From positions 620,001 to 684,000 of the forward strand of contig NZ_JAPNTZ010000002.1 of assembly GCF_026626335.1 (NCBI RefSeq): a stretch of DNA of 64,000 nucleotides, written 5' to 3'. A program made the position numbers and the translations under genes. Positions 7,824 to 17,024 of this stretch are shown here, in pieces. The notes under the pieces were generated by a model, which saw only the letters and a list, made by a program, of their open reading frames with translations, did not search any database and was not told the DNA's origin. Every line of letters starts with the position of its first letter. The first letter of the stretch is position 1. This DNA is from Paractinoplanes pyxinae (lineage in GTDB: Bacteria; Actinomycetota; Actinomycetes; Mycobacteriales; Micromonosporaceae).

Positions 7824-9707
7824 ATGTGTGGCATCGTGGGGTACGTCGGCGGTCGTCCGGCGCTCAGCATCGTGATTGACGGACTGCGCAGGCTGGAATA
7901 CCGCGGGTACGACTCCGCCGGTGTCGCTGTCGTGGACGACGGCGCCGTTCTGACCGAGAAGAAGGCGGGCAAGCTCGCCAACCTTGAGAAGGCGCTGGCC
8001 GAGGCGGCCGATCCCGGCATCGCGGCCGGTCTCACCGGCATCGGGCACACTCGGTGGGCGACGCACGGCGGCCCGACCGACCGCAACGCGCACCCGCACG
8101 TCTCGCAGGACGGCCGGGTCGCGGTCATCCACAACGGCATCATCGAGAACTTCGCCCGGCTGCGGGCCGAGCTCGAGGCGACCGGCGTCGAGTTCACCAG
8201 CGACACCGACACCGAGTGCGCCGCCCACCTGCTGGCGGCCGAGGTGCGCGCGCTGCGCGAGTCGGGCCACGCCGAGGGGCCGGAGCTGCTGGCCGAGGGC
8301 ATGCGCCGCACCGTGCGCCGCCTCGAGGGCGCCTTCACCCTGCTCGCCATCGACGTCGAGGTGCCCGACGCGGTGGTCGCCGCCCGGCGCAACTCGCCGC
8401 TCGTGGTGGGCCGCGGCGAGGGCGAGAACTTCCTGGCCAGCGACGTGTCGGCGTTCATCGAGCACACCCGCGAGGCGATCGAGCTGGGCCAGGACCAGGT
8501 CGTGCTGATCACCCCGGCCGGCATCGAGATCACCGGCTTCGACGGCTCGCCCCAGCAGGGCAACGAGTTCCACATCGACTGGGACGCCTCGGCCGCCGAG
8601 AAGGGCGGCTACGACTACTTCATGCTCAAAGAGATCGCCGAGCAGCCCCAGGCGATCGCCGACACCCTGCTGGGCCGGCTGTCCGACCGGGGCGAGATCG
8701 TGCTCGACGAGGTCCGCCTCACCGACCAGGACCTGCGCGACGTCGACAAGATCTTCATCATCGCCTGCGGCACGTCGTACAACGCGGGCATGGTCGCCAA
8801 GTACGCGATCGAGCACTGGGTGCGCCTGCCGTGCGAGGTCGAGCTGGCCAGCGAGTTCCGGTACCGCGACCCGATCCTCGACCGCTCGACGCTGGTGATC
8901 GTGATCAGCCAGTCCGGCGAGACGATGGACACGCTGATGGCGCTGCGCCACGCGAAGGAGCAGAAGGCCCGCGTGCTGGCCATCTGCAACACCAACGGCT
9001 CGACGATCCCCCGCGAGTCGGATGCAGTGCTCTACACGCACGGCGGTCCCGAGATCGCGGTGGCCTCGACCAAGGCTTTCCTGACCCAGCTGGCCGCCTG
9101 CTACCTCATCGGCCTGCACCTGGCCCAGATCCGCGGCGTCATGTACGCCGACGAGGTCGCCGCCGTGGTCGAGAAGCTGCAGAGCACCCCCGACAGCCTG
9201 CGCCGCCTGCTGGGCTCGATGGAAGAGGTGCGCGCGCTCGGCCGTGACCTCAAGACCGCGTCGACGGTGCTCTTCATCGGTCGGCACGTCGGCTACCCGG
9301 TGGCCCTGGAGGGTGCGCTCAAGCTCAAGGAGCTCGCCTACATGCACGCCGAGGGCTTCGCCGCCGGCGAGCTCAAGCACGGCCCGATCGCCCTGATCGA
9401 CGAGGGCACGCCGGTGGTCTGCGTGGTGCCGTCGCCGGCCGGCCGGGGCGTCATGCGCGACAAGGTCGTCTCGAACATCCAGGAGGTGCGCGCCCGCGGC
9501 GCCCGCACCATCGTGATCGCCGAGGAGGGCGACGACAGCGTGGCCGCCTTCGCCGACCACCTGATCCCCGTGCCGGCCACGCCGACCCTGCTCGCGCCGC
9601 TGATGACCACCGTGCCGCTGCAGATCCTGGCCTGCGAGATCGCCTCGGCCCGGGGCCACGACGTCGACCAGCCCCGCAACCTGGCGAAGTCGGTCACCGT
9701 CGAGTAG
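7824..9707 (+). CDS. glmS: Glutamine-fructose-6-phosphate aminotransferase (isomerizing)
   Basis: GlmS makes glucosamine-6-phosphate from fructose-6-phosphate and glutamine, the committed step to UDP-GlcNAc. The 627-residue protein starts MCGIVGYVGGRPA, with Cys2 as the nucleophile of the class II glutaminase domain after Met removal; HTRWATHGGPT and NGIIEN are glutaminase motifs. Two SIS sugar-isomerase domains follow (CGTSYNAGM and SQSGETMDTLMAL; then GALKLKELAYMHAEGFAAGELKHGP), and the protein ends PRNLAKSVTVE as the family does. An in-frame start at 7761 would remove Cys2 from the N-terminus and is excluded. No glmS ribozyme is seen. Confidence 0.98.
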   Translation: MCGIVGYVGGRPALSIVIDGLRRLEYRGYDSAGVAVVDDGAVLTEKKAGKLANLEKALAEAADPGIAAGLTGIGHTRWATHGGPTDRNAHPHVSQDGRVAVIHNGIIENFARLRAELEATGVEFTSDTDTECAAHLLAAEVRALRESGHAEGPELLAEGMRRTVRRLEGAFTLLAIDVEVPDAVVAARRNSPLVVGRGEGENFLASDVSAFIEHTREAIELGQDQVVLITPAGIEITGFDGSPQQGNEFHIDWDASAAEKGGYDYFMLKEIAEQPQAIADTLLGRLSDRGEIVLDEVRLTDQDLRDVDKIFIIACGTSYNAGMVAKYAIEHWVRLPCEVELASEFRYRDPILDRSTLVIVISQSGETMDTLMALRHAKEQKARVLAICNTNGSTIPRESDAVLYTHGGPEIAVASTKAFLTQLAACYLIGLHLAQIRGVMYADEVAAVVEKLQSTPDSLRRLLGSMEEVRALGRDLKTASTVLFIGRHVGYPVALEGALKLKELAYMHAEGFAAGELKHGPIALIDEGTPVVCVVPSPAGRGVMRDKVVSNIQEVRARGARTIVIAEEGDDSVAAFADHLIPVPATPTLLAPLMTTVPLQILACEIASARGHDVDQPRNLAKSVTVE

Positions 9708-9727
9708 CCCGTTGCGTCCCGTGGCCG

Positions 9728-11205
9728 TCATCGCGCTGACCCCAGCGTGATGGCGGCCATCGTGTCGAGCGAGGGCGTGCCCGGCTCCCAGTAGCCGATG
9801 TGGCCGCTGCCGGGCGAGCTCGCGAACACGTGGCCGCCGAACCCGGGATCGCTCGGGTTGTGGCCGAACCACAAGTCGCGTTCGGGGCGCCCGAAGGCCA
9901 GCCACGGGCCGGCCACCGGCACGCCGCTCGCCACGGCCATGTCGCGGACGAACCCGCCGGGGGCGACCGCCGCGTACTGGATGACGTCGCTCCGCGAGGT
10001 GGTCGACCAGACTTCGCCCGCGGGCACCCGCAGGTCGCGGGCTGAGTCGACGCCGACCCCGGGCGAGCCCACGAAGACGACGCCGTCGGCCTCGAACCCG
10101 TCTGTGGCCGCCGCCCGGCCCACCACCAGCGACCCGTAGCTGTGGCCGAGCACCACCTGCCGGGCCGGCGATCCCTCGTGCGCTGCTCGCAGTCCCTCCT
10201 GGAAGTGCCGGAGCGCGGGCGTGGCGGCCTCGGCCCGGCGCGCGCCGGCCGCCTCGTCGACGAAGTCCGGCGCGTCGTAGTCGAGCCAGAGGATCGCGCT
10301 GGTCGGCGACCTCGGGTCCAACTCGGCCGCGCGCACGGCGACCCGCTCGGCCCGGGCCAGCTCGCCCCCGAACGAGGCCAGGTCGGCCGTCATCCCCGGC
10401 ACGTGGGTGAGCACGCTGCTCGCCCGGTCGGGATCGCCCAGCGCCACCACGGCCCGGCCCTCCTCGCCGGTGTCCAGGCTCAGCAGGTAGGCCCGTGGGC
10501 CGTCCTCGTCGGCCAGCCGGTCGCTCAGGGCGGCCAGGCCGTCCCGCACCTTCCGCAGGCGGCCCCGCTCGCGGCCGGACGCGGCGGCGATGGCGCGGTC
10601 GAGCTCGGTCCGGCGGTCGTCCAGCAGCAGGCGGTTGGCGATATCCCGGTCGGCCGCCGGCAGCCCGTCGAGCCGGGCCAGCCAGGGCGCCTCGGTGGCC
10701 AGCAGCCAGTTGCGCTCGTCGACCGGCAGGGCGGACCACCAGCGGCGCACGCCGGCCGGCGGACTGGCGCAACTGGGCCGGCTCGCCTCGGCCGGCGCCC
10801 AGGGTGGAGTGCGCATCGCCAACGCCAGCCGTTCGAGCCGCTCGGTGGCCTCGGCGTCGGCCGGGCCGCCAGCGCGAGAGCGGCCGCCCGGTCGCCGGCC
10901 AGCAGCGCCCGGGCCCGGGCCAGGGCGGCGGCGAACTCGCTGGCCGCCTGGTCGGCCCGCCAGCAGTGCAGCCGGAACAGGGTGAGCCGGCGCCGCAACT
11001 CGTCGAGACGGCGACCGGCCGCCGTGGCGGCGGCGCCACGCCAGGCGCCAGCGACGGCGGCCACGCGGGAACCGAACTCGGCGGCCAGCCGGCCCGCCAG
11101 CGCCGCCCACCGGCGCCAGGACAGGGCGAACGCCCGCCAGCGGGCCGGATCGGTGACACGCAGGCGCGCGTGCACGGCGGCGGGGGTCATCGAGGCGGTG
11201 GTCAT
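9728..11205 (-). pseudogene. DUF1023 alpha/beta-hydrolase gene with a frameshift
   Basis: The N-terminal 110 residues (from the ATG at 11205) and the remaining roughly 375 residues are in different frames. The first frame reads DRAAALALAARP and then turns into Arg/Pro-rich nonsense; the second picks up DAEATERLERLALAMRTP, natural protein sequence. The switch is near 10855-10875 and is repaired by adding one base. The second part is a DUF1023 hydrolase with the nucleophile in VVLGHSYGSLVVG, followed by VFVGSPGVGV and a C-terminal HIGYWEPGT. The start overlaps the stop of the EspC-like gene (ATGA), and this pair is common in actinobacteria. Either the gene is broken or the sequence has a one-base error. 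Confidence 0.7.
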
Positions 11206-11489
11206 CGGGTCAGCCGCAGGCGGGTGACGGCGCGGGCATCGGCCAGCTCGTACGCCGCGGAGCAGTCGCCGACGCGGCGGGCGGTCTCGCCGATGTCGGC
11301 GCCGAGCAGGGCGAGCTGGCCGCGGGCGGCCTCGGCGGCCAGCTGGGCCGCGTCGGCGGTGGTCCAGCGCGGCACGACCGGGATCGGCGGTTCCCCGGCG
11401 GTCGCGGCGGCGACGCCGGCGCCGGTGGCGGCCACGTCGGAAGCCGCGCGCCGCAGCGCGTCGGTGTCGACTTCGAGGTCAGGGTTCAT
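11202..11489 (-). CDS. EspC-like (WXG100-related, DUF2580-type) small protein
   Basis: From the ATG at 11489 the product is 95 residues, mostly two Ala-rich helices (LEVDTDALRRAASDVAATG, then TTADAAQLAAEAARGQLALLG) as in EspC-like and WXG100-related proteins linked with type VII secretion. The frame extends upstream to 11588, but that part is Arg/Pro-rich and non-conserved. The stop overlaps the start of the DUF1023 gene by four bases, so the two are co-translated. No ESX core gene is in the window, so secretion is an inference from the family. Confidence 0.7.
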   Translation of the reverse strand: MNPDLEVDTDALRRAASDVAATGAGVAAATAGEPPIPVVPRWTTADAAQLAAEAARGQLALLGADIGETARRVGDCSAAYELADARAVTRLRLTR

Positions 11490-11632
11490 CGGGACGCCCC
11501 TTCTGGATCCGGCGGTGGGATGCGCCGACGTTAGGGGGCCCGGGACGGCCGTGGGACGCCCTGTGGACGACGGCCGGCGGCTGTCCACAGGGCTCGTCGG
11601 GCGCTCGCCCCCGTGCTAAAGGGGCCGACCGA

Positions 11633-11638
11633 TAGGGT
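11633..11638 (+). promoter_or_regulatory. -10 box of leaderless acpS
   Basis: TAGGGT ends 7 bases before the acpS GTG at 11646. There is no Shine-Dalgarno sequence between them and no clear -35 box. Confidence 0.4.
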
Positions 11639-11645
11639 TGTGGCC

Positions 11646-12014
11646 GTGATCGTGGCTGTCGGCATCGATGTGGTCCTGGTGGAGCGCTTCGCGCGCGCCC
11701 TCGACCGGACGCCGTCGCTGGCCGTGCGGCTGTTCACCGAGGGCGAGCGGCTCAGCGCCTCGGGCAACCCGCGTTCGGCCGAGTCGCTGGCCGCCCGCTT
11801 CGCGGCCAAAGAGGCGGTGGCCAAGGCGCTCGGCGCGCCCGCGGGCATGCTGTGGCACGACTGCGAGATCGTCGCCGACCCGGACGGCCGGCCCTGGCTC
11901 ACGGTCTCGGGCACGGTGGCCGCCGTGGCCGCCGAGCGCGGGGTCAACCGGTGGCACCTCTCGCTCTCGCACGACGGCGGCATCGCCTCGGCGATGGTGG
12001 TCGCGGAATCCTGA
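11646..12014 (+). CDS. acpS: Holo-[acyl-carrier-protein] synthase
   Basis: AcpS transfers 4'-phosphopantetheine from CoA to the serine of acyl carrier proteins. The 122-residue length is typical. The metal- and CoA-binding signatures are [14 protein letters not shown] near the N-terminus and [13 protein letters not shown] near residue 50, and the C-terminal part contains [15 protein letters not shown]. The GTG at 11646 is chosen because the family starts with MIVGVGID; longer frames upstream run through the promoter. The nnr gene starts 47 bases downstream on the same strand. Confidence 0.95.
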   Translation: MIVAVGIDVVLVERFARALDRTPSLAVRLFTEGERLSASGNPRSAESLAARFAAKEAVAKALGAPAGMLWHDCEIVADPDGRPWLTVSGTVAAVAAERGVNRWHLSLSHDGGIASAMVVAES

Positions 12015-12061
12015 CGGTCGCGGCCCGGCCGGGATCATCTCGTCGGAAGGTTGGAGGACGG

Positions 12062-13522
12062 ATGCGGCAGGCATGGCGCGTCGCGGACGTGCGCGCGGCG
12101 GAAAGCACCCTGATGGCGAAGCTGCCCGAGGGCACGCTCATGCAGCGGGCGGCGGCCGGGCTGGCGAGGCGGTGCGCGCTGCTGCTCGACGACACCGGCG
12201 GCGTCTACGGCGCGCGGGTGGTGCTGCTGGTGGGCAGCGGCGACAACGGCGGCGACACGCTGTACGCGGGGGCTGCCCTGGCTCGGCGGGGCGCCCAAGT
12301 GCGCGCGCTGCTGATGCGGCCCGACCGCGTTCATCTGGCCGGTCTGCAGGCGTTGCGTGCGGCCGGCGGCTTCACCGTGCGTGACCTGCCCGAGCGGGCC
12401 GATCTGGTGCTCGACGGCATAGTCGGCATCGGGGCCAGCGGCGGCCTGCGCCCACCGGCCGCGGCCGTGGTGCATCGGCTGGGTGAGCTGCGCGGTCGTA
12501 CGGGCGCGCGCCCCGCCGTGGTCGCCGTCGACGTGCCGAGCGGCGTGGCCGTCGACACCGGCGACGTGCCGGGCGAGGCGGTGACCGCCGACGTCACCGT
12601 CACCTTCGGCTGCCTCAAGCCCGCGCACGTGGTGGGCCCGGCCGCCGTACGCTGCGGTCAGGTCGAACTGGTCGACATCGGTCTCGGGCCGGTGCTGCGG
12701 GCCGACCCGGCGCTGTCCGTGCCCGACTCGATCGACGTCGCGGGGTGGTGGCCGCAGCCCGGCCCCGACTCCGACAAATACACCCGCGGCGTGGTCGGCA
12801 TCGCCACCGGTTCGGCCACCTATCCGGGCGCCGCGCTGCTCGGCGTCAGCGGCGCGCTCGCGGGTCCGACCGGCATGGTCCGGTACGCGGGCAGCGCTCA
12901 CGAAGAGGTCGTCCGGGCCCACCCGTCGGTGGTCGCCGCGCCCCGGGTCGCCGACGCCGGGCGGGTGCAGGCCTGGGTCTGCGGCTCCGGCCTGGGCACC
13001 GGCGACGAGGCCCGCACCACCCTGCGCAGCGTCCTGGCCACCTCGTTGCCGGTGGTGCTCGACGCCGACGCGCTGACCCTGCTCGTCGACGGCAAGCACG
13101 CCCGGGACATGCGCCGCGACGCGCCGATGGTGCTGACCCCGCACGACGGCGAGTTCAAGCGCCTGGCCGGCGAGGGGCCCGGCGCCGACCGGGCCGGGGC
13201 CGCCCTCAAGCTGGCCTCCTGGACCAACGCGGTGGTGCTGCTCAAGGGCGACCGCACGATCGTGGCCACCCCGGCCGGCGAAGTGCTGGTCAACCCCACG
13301 GGAACGTCCGTGCTAGCCACCGCGGGCAGCGGCGACGTGCTGGCCGGACTGCTGGGCTCGCTGCTGGCCGGTGGGCTGCCGCCCGAGCGGGCCGCGGCGG
13401 CCGCGGCGTACGCCCATGGGCTGGCCGGGCGGCGGGCGGCCGGCCACGGTCCGGTGACCGCGCCCGACATCGCCGCGGCGCTGCCGCCGACGGTCCGTGA
13501 TCTCGGGCTCGAGCTGCGGTAA
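12062..13522 (+). CDS. nnr: Bifunctional NAD(P)HX epimerase / ADP-dependent NAD(P)HX dehydratase
   Basis: Nnr repairs hydrated NADH and NADPH. The 486-residue product begins at an ATG 6 bases after GGAGG. Residues 1 to about 215 are the YjeF_N epimerase domain (VADVRAAESTLM, LVGSGDNGGDTLYAG, VVAVDVPSGVAVDTG, VTFGCLKPAHVVG). Residues from about 235 are the ribokinase-like dehydratase domain (DKYTRGVVGIATGS, LTPHDGEFKRL, VLLKGDRTIVATP, GTSVLATAGSGDVLAGLLG). The acpS-nnr-alr neighbourhood is common in actinobacteria. Confidence 0.96.
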   Translation: MRQAWRVADVRAAESTLMAKLPEGTLMQRAAAGLARRCALLLDDTGGVYGARVVLLVGSGDNGGDTLYAGAALARRGAQVRALLMRPDRVHLAGLQALRAAGGFTVRDLPERADLVLDGIVGIGASGGLRPPAAAVVHRLGELRGRTGARPAVVAVDVPSGVAVDTGDVPGEAVTADVTVTFGCLKPAHVVGPAAVRCGQVELVDIGLGPVLRADPALSVPDSIDVAGWWPQPGPDSDKYTRGVVGIATGSATYPGAALLGVSGALAGPTGMVRYAGSAHEEVVRAHPSVVAAPRVADAGRVQAWVCGSGLGTGDEARTTLRSVLATSLPVVLDADALTLLVDGKHARDMRRDAPMVLTPHDGEFKRLAGEGPGADRAGAALKLASWTNAVVLLKGDRTIVATPAGEVLVNPTGTSVLATAGSGDVLAGLLGSLLAGGLPPERAAAAAAYAHGLAGRRAAGHGPVTAPDIAAALPPTVRDLGLELR

Positions 13523-13544
13523 CAAGAATTGTCATACGCATAAG

Positions 13545-13550
13545 TAGGCT
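13545..13550 (+). promoter_or_regulatory. -10 box of leaderless alr
   Basis: TAGGCT ends 6 bases before the alr ATG at 13557. No ribosome binding site is present in the gap. No good -35 box is seen at the usual distance. Confidence 0.4.
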
Positions 13551-13556
13551 GGGCGT

Positions 13557-14675
13557 ATGTGGCAGGCCGAGGTCCGGATCGATCTGGACGCCATCCGGGA
13601 CAACGTCGCGTTGCTGCGCGCCGGCACCACCGCCGAGGTCATGGCGGTGGTCAAGGGCGACGGCTACGGGCACGGCATGCTGCCGTCCGCGCGGGCCGCG
13701 CTGGCCGGCGGGGCCAGCTGGCTCGGGGTGGCCACCCTGGGCGAGGGGCTGGCGCTGCGCCGGGCCGGCTTCGAGGTGCCGGTGCTGGCCTGGCTGCACT
13801 CGCCGGGTCAGCCGCTGCACGAGGGCGTCGAGGCGGGCATCGACCTGAACGCGGGCAGCCTCGAGCTGCTGGGCGAGCTGGTCGCCGCCGCCCGCCGGGC
13901 CGAACGCACGGCCCGCGTCCACCTGAAGCTCGACACCGGCCTGGCCCGGGGCGGCGCCACCGCGGCCGAGTGGCCCGCCCTGCTCGAGGCGGCGGCCAAG
14001 GCCCAGGCCGACGGCGAGGTCGAGGTGGTCGGCGTCTGGAGCCATTTCGTGTACGCCGACGAGCCCGCCCACCCGACCAACGATCACCAGCTGGCCGCCT
14101 TCGCCGACGGGCTGGCCGTCGCCGAGCGTTTCGGCATCACCCCGCGCTACCGGCACATCGCCAACTCGGCGGCCACGCTGACCAGGCCCGACTCCCACTA
14201 CGACCTGGTGCGCCCGGGCCTCGCGGTCTACGGCCTGTCGCCCGTCGCGGGTGAGACCTTCGGGCTGCGGCCGGCCATGACCGCCCGGGCCCGGGTCGCG
14301 CTGACCAAGCGGGTCCCCGCCGGCCAGGGCGTCTCGTACGGGCACACCTACTTCACCGAGCGCGAGACGACGCTGGCCCTGGTGCCGCTGGGCTACGCCG
14401 ACGGGGTGCCCCGGGCCGCCTCCAACGCGGGGCCGGTGCAGCTGGGCGGCAAGCGCCGCACCGTCGCCGGCCGGGTCTGCATGGATCAGATCGTCCTCGA
14501 CGTCGGCGACGATCCGGTGGTCTCGGGCGACGTGGCCACATTGTTCGGCCCGGGCGACGACGGCGGCCCGACCGCCGACGACTGGGCCGCCGTGGCCGGC
14601 ACGATCAACTACGAGATCGTGACCCGCTTCGGCAGCACACGGGTGCCCCGGGTCTACGACGGGGGTGCGGCATGA
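13557..14675 (+). CDS. alr: Alanine racemase
   Basis: Alr is the PLP enzyme converting L- to D-alanine for peptidoglycan. The 372-residue product has the N-terminal barrel with the PLP lysine in MAVVKGDGYGHGM (near residue 38), HLKLDTGLARGG, IANSAATL and VRPGLAVYG. The second catalytic base is the tyrosine in GVSYGHTY near residue 262, and the C-terminal beta domain carries RVCMDQIVLDVG. The next gene starts inside its end (ATGA overlap at 14672). Confidence 0.97.
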   Translation: MWQAEVRIDLDAIRDNVALLRAGTTAEVMAVVKGDGYGHGMLPSARAALAGGASWLGVATLGEGLALRRAGFEVPVLAWLHSPGQPLHEGVEAGIDLNAGSLELLGELVAAARRAERTARVHLKLDTGLARGGATAAEWPALLEAAAKAQADGEVEVVGVWSHFVYADEPAHPTNDHQLAAFADGLAVAERFGITPRYRHIANSAATLTRPDSHYDLVRPGLAVYGLSPVAGETFGLRPAMTARARVALTKRVPAGQGVSYGHTYFTERETTLALVPLGYADGVPRAASNAGPVQLGGKRRTVAGRVCMDQIVLDVGDDPVVSGDVATLFGPGDDGGPTADDWAAVAGTINYEIVTRFGSTRVPRVYDGGAA

Positions 14676-15763
14676 GCCCGGCCAAGGGGTCCGCGAAGGG
14701 CCCGTCCCGGCGGGCCAAGCAGGTCGGCATCGCCGGCGCGGCCGTCGGTGTGCTGGCGGCCGGGCTGGCCACGGCGTTCGCGGTCGAGCGGGTGCTGGTG
14801 CGCCGCTCGGTCAACTTGCCCGGCGACCCGTACGTCGACGAGCCGTTCGGCGACCAGGCGCACGACAGCGAGCTGACCGTCACCGCGGCCGACGGCACCG
14901 AGCTGCACGTCGAGATCGTCGAGCCCACGAAGCCCGGCAACAAGCCGACGATCGTCTTCGTGCACGGCTTCGCGCTCGACATGGGCACCTTCTACTTCCA
15001 GCGCCAGGCGCTGACCGAGCAGGGCGAGCACCGCCTGGTCTTCTACGACCAGCCCGGGCACGGCCGGTCGAGCCGGCTCAAGTCCGGTGAGTACGACATC
15101 GCGGCGCTCGGCAAGTCGCTGGCCGCGGTGCTCAACGCGACCGTGCCGGACGGGCACATCATCCTGGTCGGCCACTCGATGGGCGGCATGACGATCATGG
15201 CGTTCGCCGAGCAGTACCCGGAATGGTTCGGCAAGCGGGTCACCGGTGTCGTGCTCATGTCCACCTCGGCCGGCCTGATCGACAAGTCCAAGCTGGGGCT
15301 GCCCACCCTGGTGGCCCGGGCCAGCGCGCCGTTCTTCCCGCTCTGGGGCAAGGCGGCCGACCTGGGCGGCACCACGATCGATCGGGCCCGGGTGGTGTCG
15401 TCCGACCTGGCCTGGCTGCTGACCCGGCGGTACGGGTTCGGTGAGCCGAAGCCGAGCCCGTCGCTGGTCACCTTTGTGGAGCACATGAACTCCAAGACCT
15501 CGGTCGAGACGCTGACGAAATACCTGCACACGCTGTACACGCACAACCGCTTCCCGGCCCTGTCGGCGTTGCGCGGCGTGCCGGTGCTGGTGATCGTCGG
15601 CACCAAGGACTACCTGACCCCGGTCACCCACTCGGAAGAGATCCTGCGGCACCTGCCCGACGCCGAGTTGATCAAAGTGGACAACAGCGGCCACGTGGTC
15701 ATGCTCGAGAAGGCCGACCAGGTCAACGCCGCGCTGCTGCCGTTCGTGGAGAAGATCTCGTGA
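14672..15763 (+). CDS. Membrane-anchored or exported alpha/beta hydrolase
   Basis: A 363-residue hydrolase. A Lys/Arg-rich N-terminus is followed by a hydrophobic helix (GIAGAAVGVLAAGLATAFAV, about 18-37) that could be a signal anchor. The fold is clear: IVFVHGFALDMGTF (oxyanion region), YDQPGHGRSS, nucleophile GHSMGGMTIM near residue 170, and the histidine in NSGHVVMLEKADQV near the end. The overlap with alr and with tsaE (GTGA) makes a translationally coupled string alr-hydrolase-tsaE, the usual order in actinobacteria. The substrate is unknown. Confidence 0.88.
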   Translation: MSPAKGSAKGPSRRAKQVGIAGAAVGVLAAGLATAFAVERVLVRRSVNLPGDPYVDEPFGDQAHDSELTVTAADGTELHVEIVEPTKPGNKPTIVFVHGFALDMGTFYFQRQALTEQGEHRLVFYDQPGHGRSSRLKSGEYDIAALGKSLAAVLNATVPDGHIILVGHSMGGMTIMAFAEQYPEWFGKRVTGVVLMSTSAGLIDKSKLGLPTLVARASAPFFPLWGKAADLGGTTIDRARVVSSDLAWLLTRRYGFGEPKPSPSLVTFVEHMNSKTSVETLTKYLHTLYTHNRFPALSALRGVPVLVIVGTKDYLTPVTHSEEILRHLPDAELIKVDNSGHVVMLEKADQVNAALLPFVEKIS

Positions 15764-16215
15764 AGCTTCGTACGGTCGACGACACCCGCGAGTTCGGCCG
15801 GCGTCTCGCGGCGATCCTGCGCCCGGGCGACCTGGTGCTGCTGACCGGCCCGCTCGGCGCCGGCAAGACCGCGATGGTGCAGGGCATCGGGGTCGGCCTG
15901 CATGTGACCGGGCCGATCACCTCGCCCACCTTCGTCATCGCCCGGGTCCATAAGGGCCGCACGCCGCTGGTGCACGCCGACGCGTACCGTCTGGGCGACA
16001 GCCCCGACCCGCGGGCCGAGATCGACGACCTCGACTTGGACGCCTCGGCCGACGACGCGGTGACCGTGGTCGAGTGGGGCGCCGGCCTGGTCGAGCAGCT
16101 CAACGACGAATACCTGCAGGTGCGCATCGACCGCCTCGACGACGACACCCGCGTGGTCGAGCTGGTGCCGCACGGCGGGGACTGGGCCGCCCGCGTCGCG
16201 CGGCTCACCGATTAG
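15760..16215 (+). CDS. tsaE: tRNA threonylcarbamoyladenosine biosynthesis ATPase TsaE
   Basis: TsaE is the ATPase that turns over the TsaB-TsaD complex making t6A37 in ANN-decoding tRNAs. The 151 residues include Walker A GPLGAGKT near residue 33, ITSPTFVIARV, and the acidic VVEWGAGL. The GTG start overlaps the upstream stop. Its last codons (RLTD-stop) lie in a run of three copies of a 23-24-bp repeat. The partners tsaB and tsaD lie 0.8 to 2.1 kb downstream with ung inserted. Confidence 0.95.
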   Translation: MKLRTVDDTREFGRRLAAILRPGDLVLLTGPLGAGKTAMVQGIGVGLHVTGPITSPTFVIARVHKGRTPLVHADAYRLGDSPDPRAEIDDLDLDASADDAVTVVEWGAGLVEQLNDEYLQVRIDRLDDDTRVVELVPHGGDWAARVARLTD

Positions 16216-16267
16216 CCGCGACACGGGCTCACCGACTAGCCACGACGCGGCTCACCGATTAGCTGAG
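16201..16267 (+). repeat. Three imperfect copies of a 23-24-bp repeat across the tsaE stop codon
   Basis: The unit contains GGCTCACCGATTAGC. Copies begin near 16201, 16225 and 16249; the middle one has GACTAG. Each copy keeps an in-phase-looking ACCGA(T/C)TAG, so the end of tsaE (Leu-Thr-Asp-stop) appears to have been copied into the spacer before ung. Confidence 0.75.
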
Positions 16268-16278
16268 AAGGGCAGACT

Positions 16279-16971
16279 GTGAATCTGGCGGAGATGCTGC
16301 CGGCCGACTGGCGGGCCGAGCTGACCGGCTTCCTCGACGAGAAGGCGACGGCCGCGCTGGGCGAGTTCGTGACCGCGGAGTACGCGGAGCACACCATCTA
16401 TCCGCCGATCGAAGACCTGTTCGCCGCCTACCGCCTGTGCCCGCCCGCGCAGACCCGGGTGCTGATCCTCGGGCAAGACCCGTATCACGGCCCTGGTCAG
16501 GCGCACGGGCTCAGCTTCAGTGTGCGCGACGGCGTGCGGATCCCGCCCTCGCTGCGCAACGTGTTCAAAGAGCTGGCGGCCGACGTCGGGGTGGCGCCGC
16601 CCAAGTCGGGCGACCTGACCGGCTGGGCCCGGCAGGGGGTGCTGCTTCTCAACGCGGTCCTGACCGTCCGGGCCGGGGCGGCCGCCTCGCACAGCGGCAA
16701 GGGCTGGGAGGCGTTCACCGACGCCACGATCCGCGCGCTGAACGCCCGCGACGACCGGGTCGTCTTCCTGCTCTGGGGCGGCTACGCCCGGAAGAAGGCC
16801 GCGCTGATCGACAACCCCGCCCACGTGGTGCTCGAGGCCGGTCATCCGAGCCCGCTCAACCGGGCCGGCTTCCTCGACTCGCGCCCGTTCAGCGCGGCCA
16901 ACAAGGCCCTGGCCGACGGCGGTCGCGAGCTGATCAACTGGGATCCGCGCCCCGAGCCGGCGGTGAGCTGA
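16279..16971 (+). CDS. ung: Uracil-DNA glycosylase, family 1
   Basis: Ung removes uracil from DNA. The 230-residue product has LILGQDPYHGPGQAHGLSFSV, which contains the catalytic aspartate (GQDPYH), LLLNAVLTVRAG, VVFLLWGGYARKK and the DNA-intercalating loop HPSPLNRAGF, all in the normal order. The GTG at 16279 follows GAGAAGGG. The gene lies between tsaE and tsaB, which are usually adjacent in other actinobacteria, so it may be a local insertion. Confidence 0.96.
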   Translation: MNLAEMLPADWRAELTGFLDEKATAALGEFVTAEYAEHTIYPPIEDLFAAYRLCPPAQTRVLILGQDPYHGPGQAHGLSFSVRDGVRIPPSLRNVFKELAADVGVAPPKSGDLTGWARQGVLLLNAVLTVRAGAAASHSGKGWEAFTDATIRALNARDDRVVFLLWGGYARKKAALIDNPAHVVLEAGHPSPLNRAGFLDSRPFSAANKALADGGRELINWDPRPEPAVS

Positions 16972-17012
16972 GCGCCACGGCCCGCCGCGCGTGAGCAGCG
17001 CGCCCGGCGCGT

Positions 17013-17018
17013 TAGGGT
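17013..17018 (+). promoter_or_regulatory. -10 box of leaderless tsaB
   Basis: TAGGGT ends 6 bases before the tsaB GTG at 17025, with no ribosome binding site between. Confidence 0.4.
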
Positions 17019-17024
17019 CGGAGC

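Noticed and set aside
6858-11159. One very long open frame on the minus strand that could code 1433 residues
   Set aside because: Only its last 265 residues are real (the MmpS-like protein). The rest runs opposite glmS and out of frame in the DUF1023 gene, with an Arg/Gly/His-rich text typical of shadows in GC-rich DNA.
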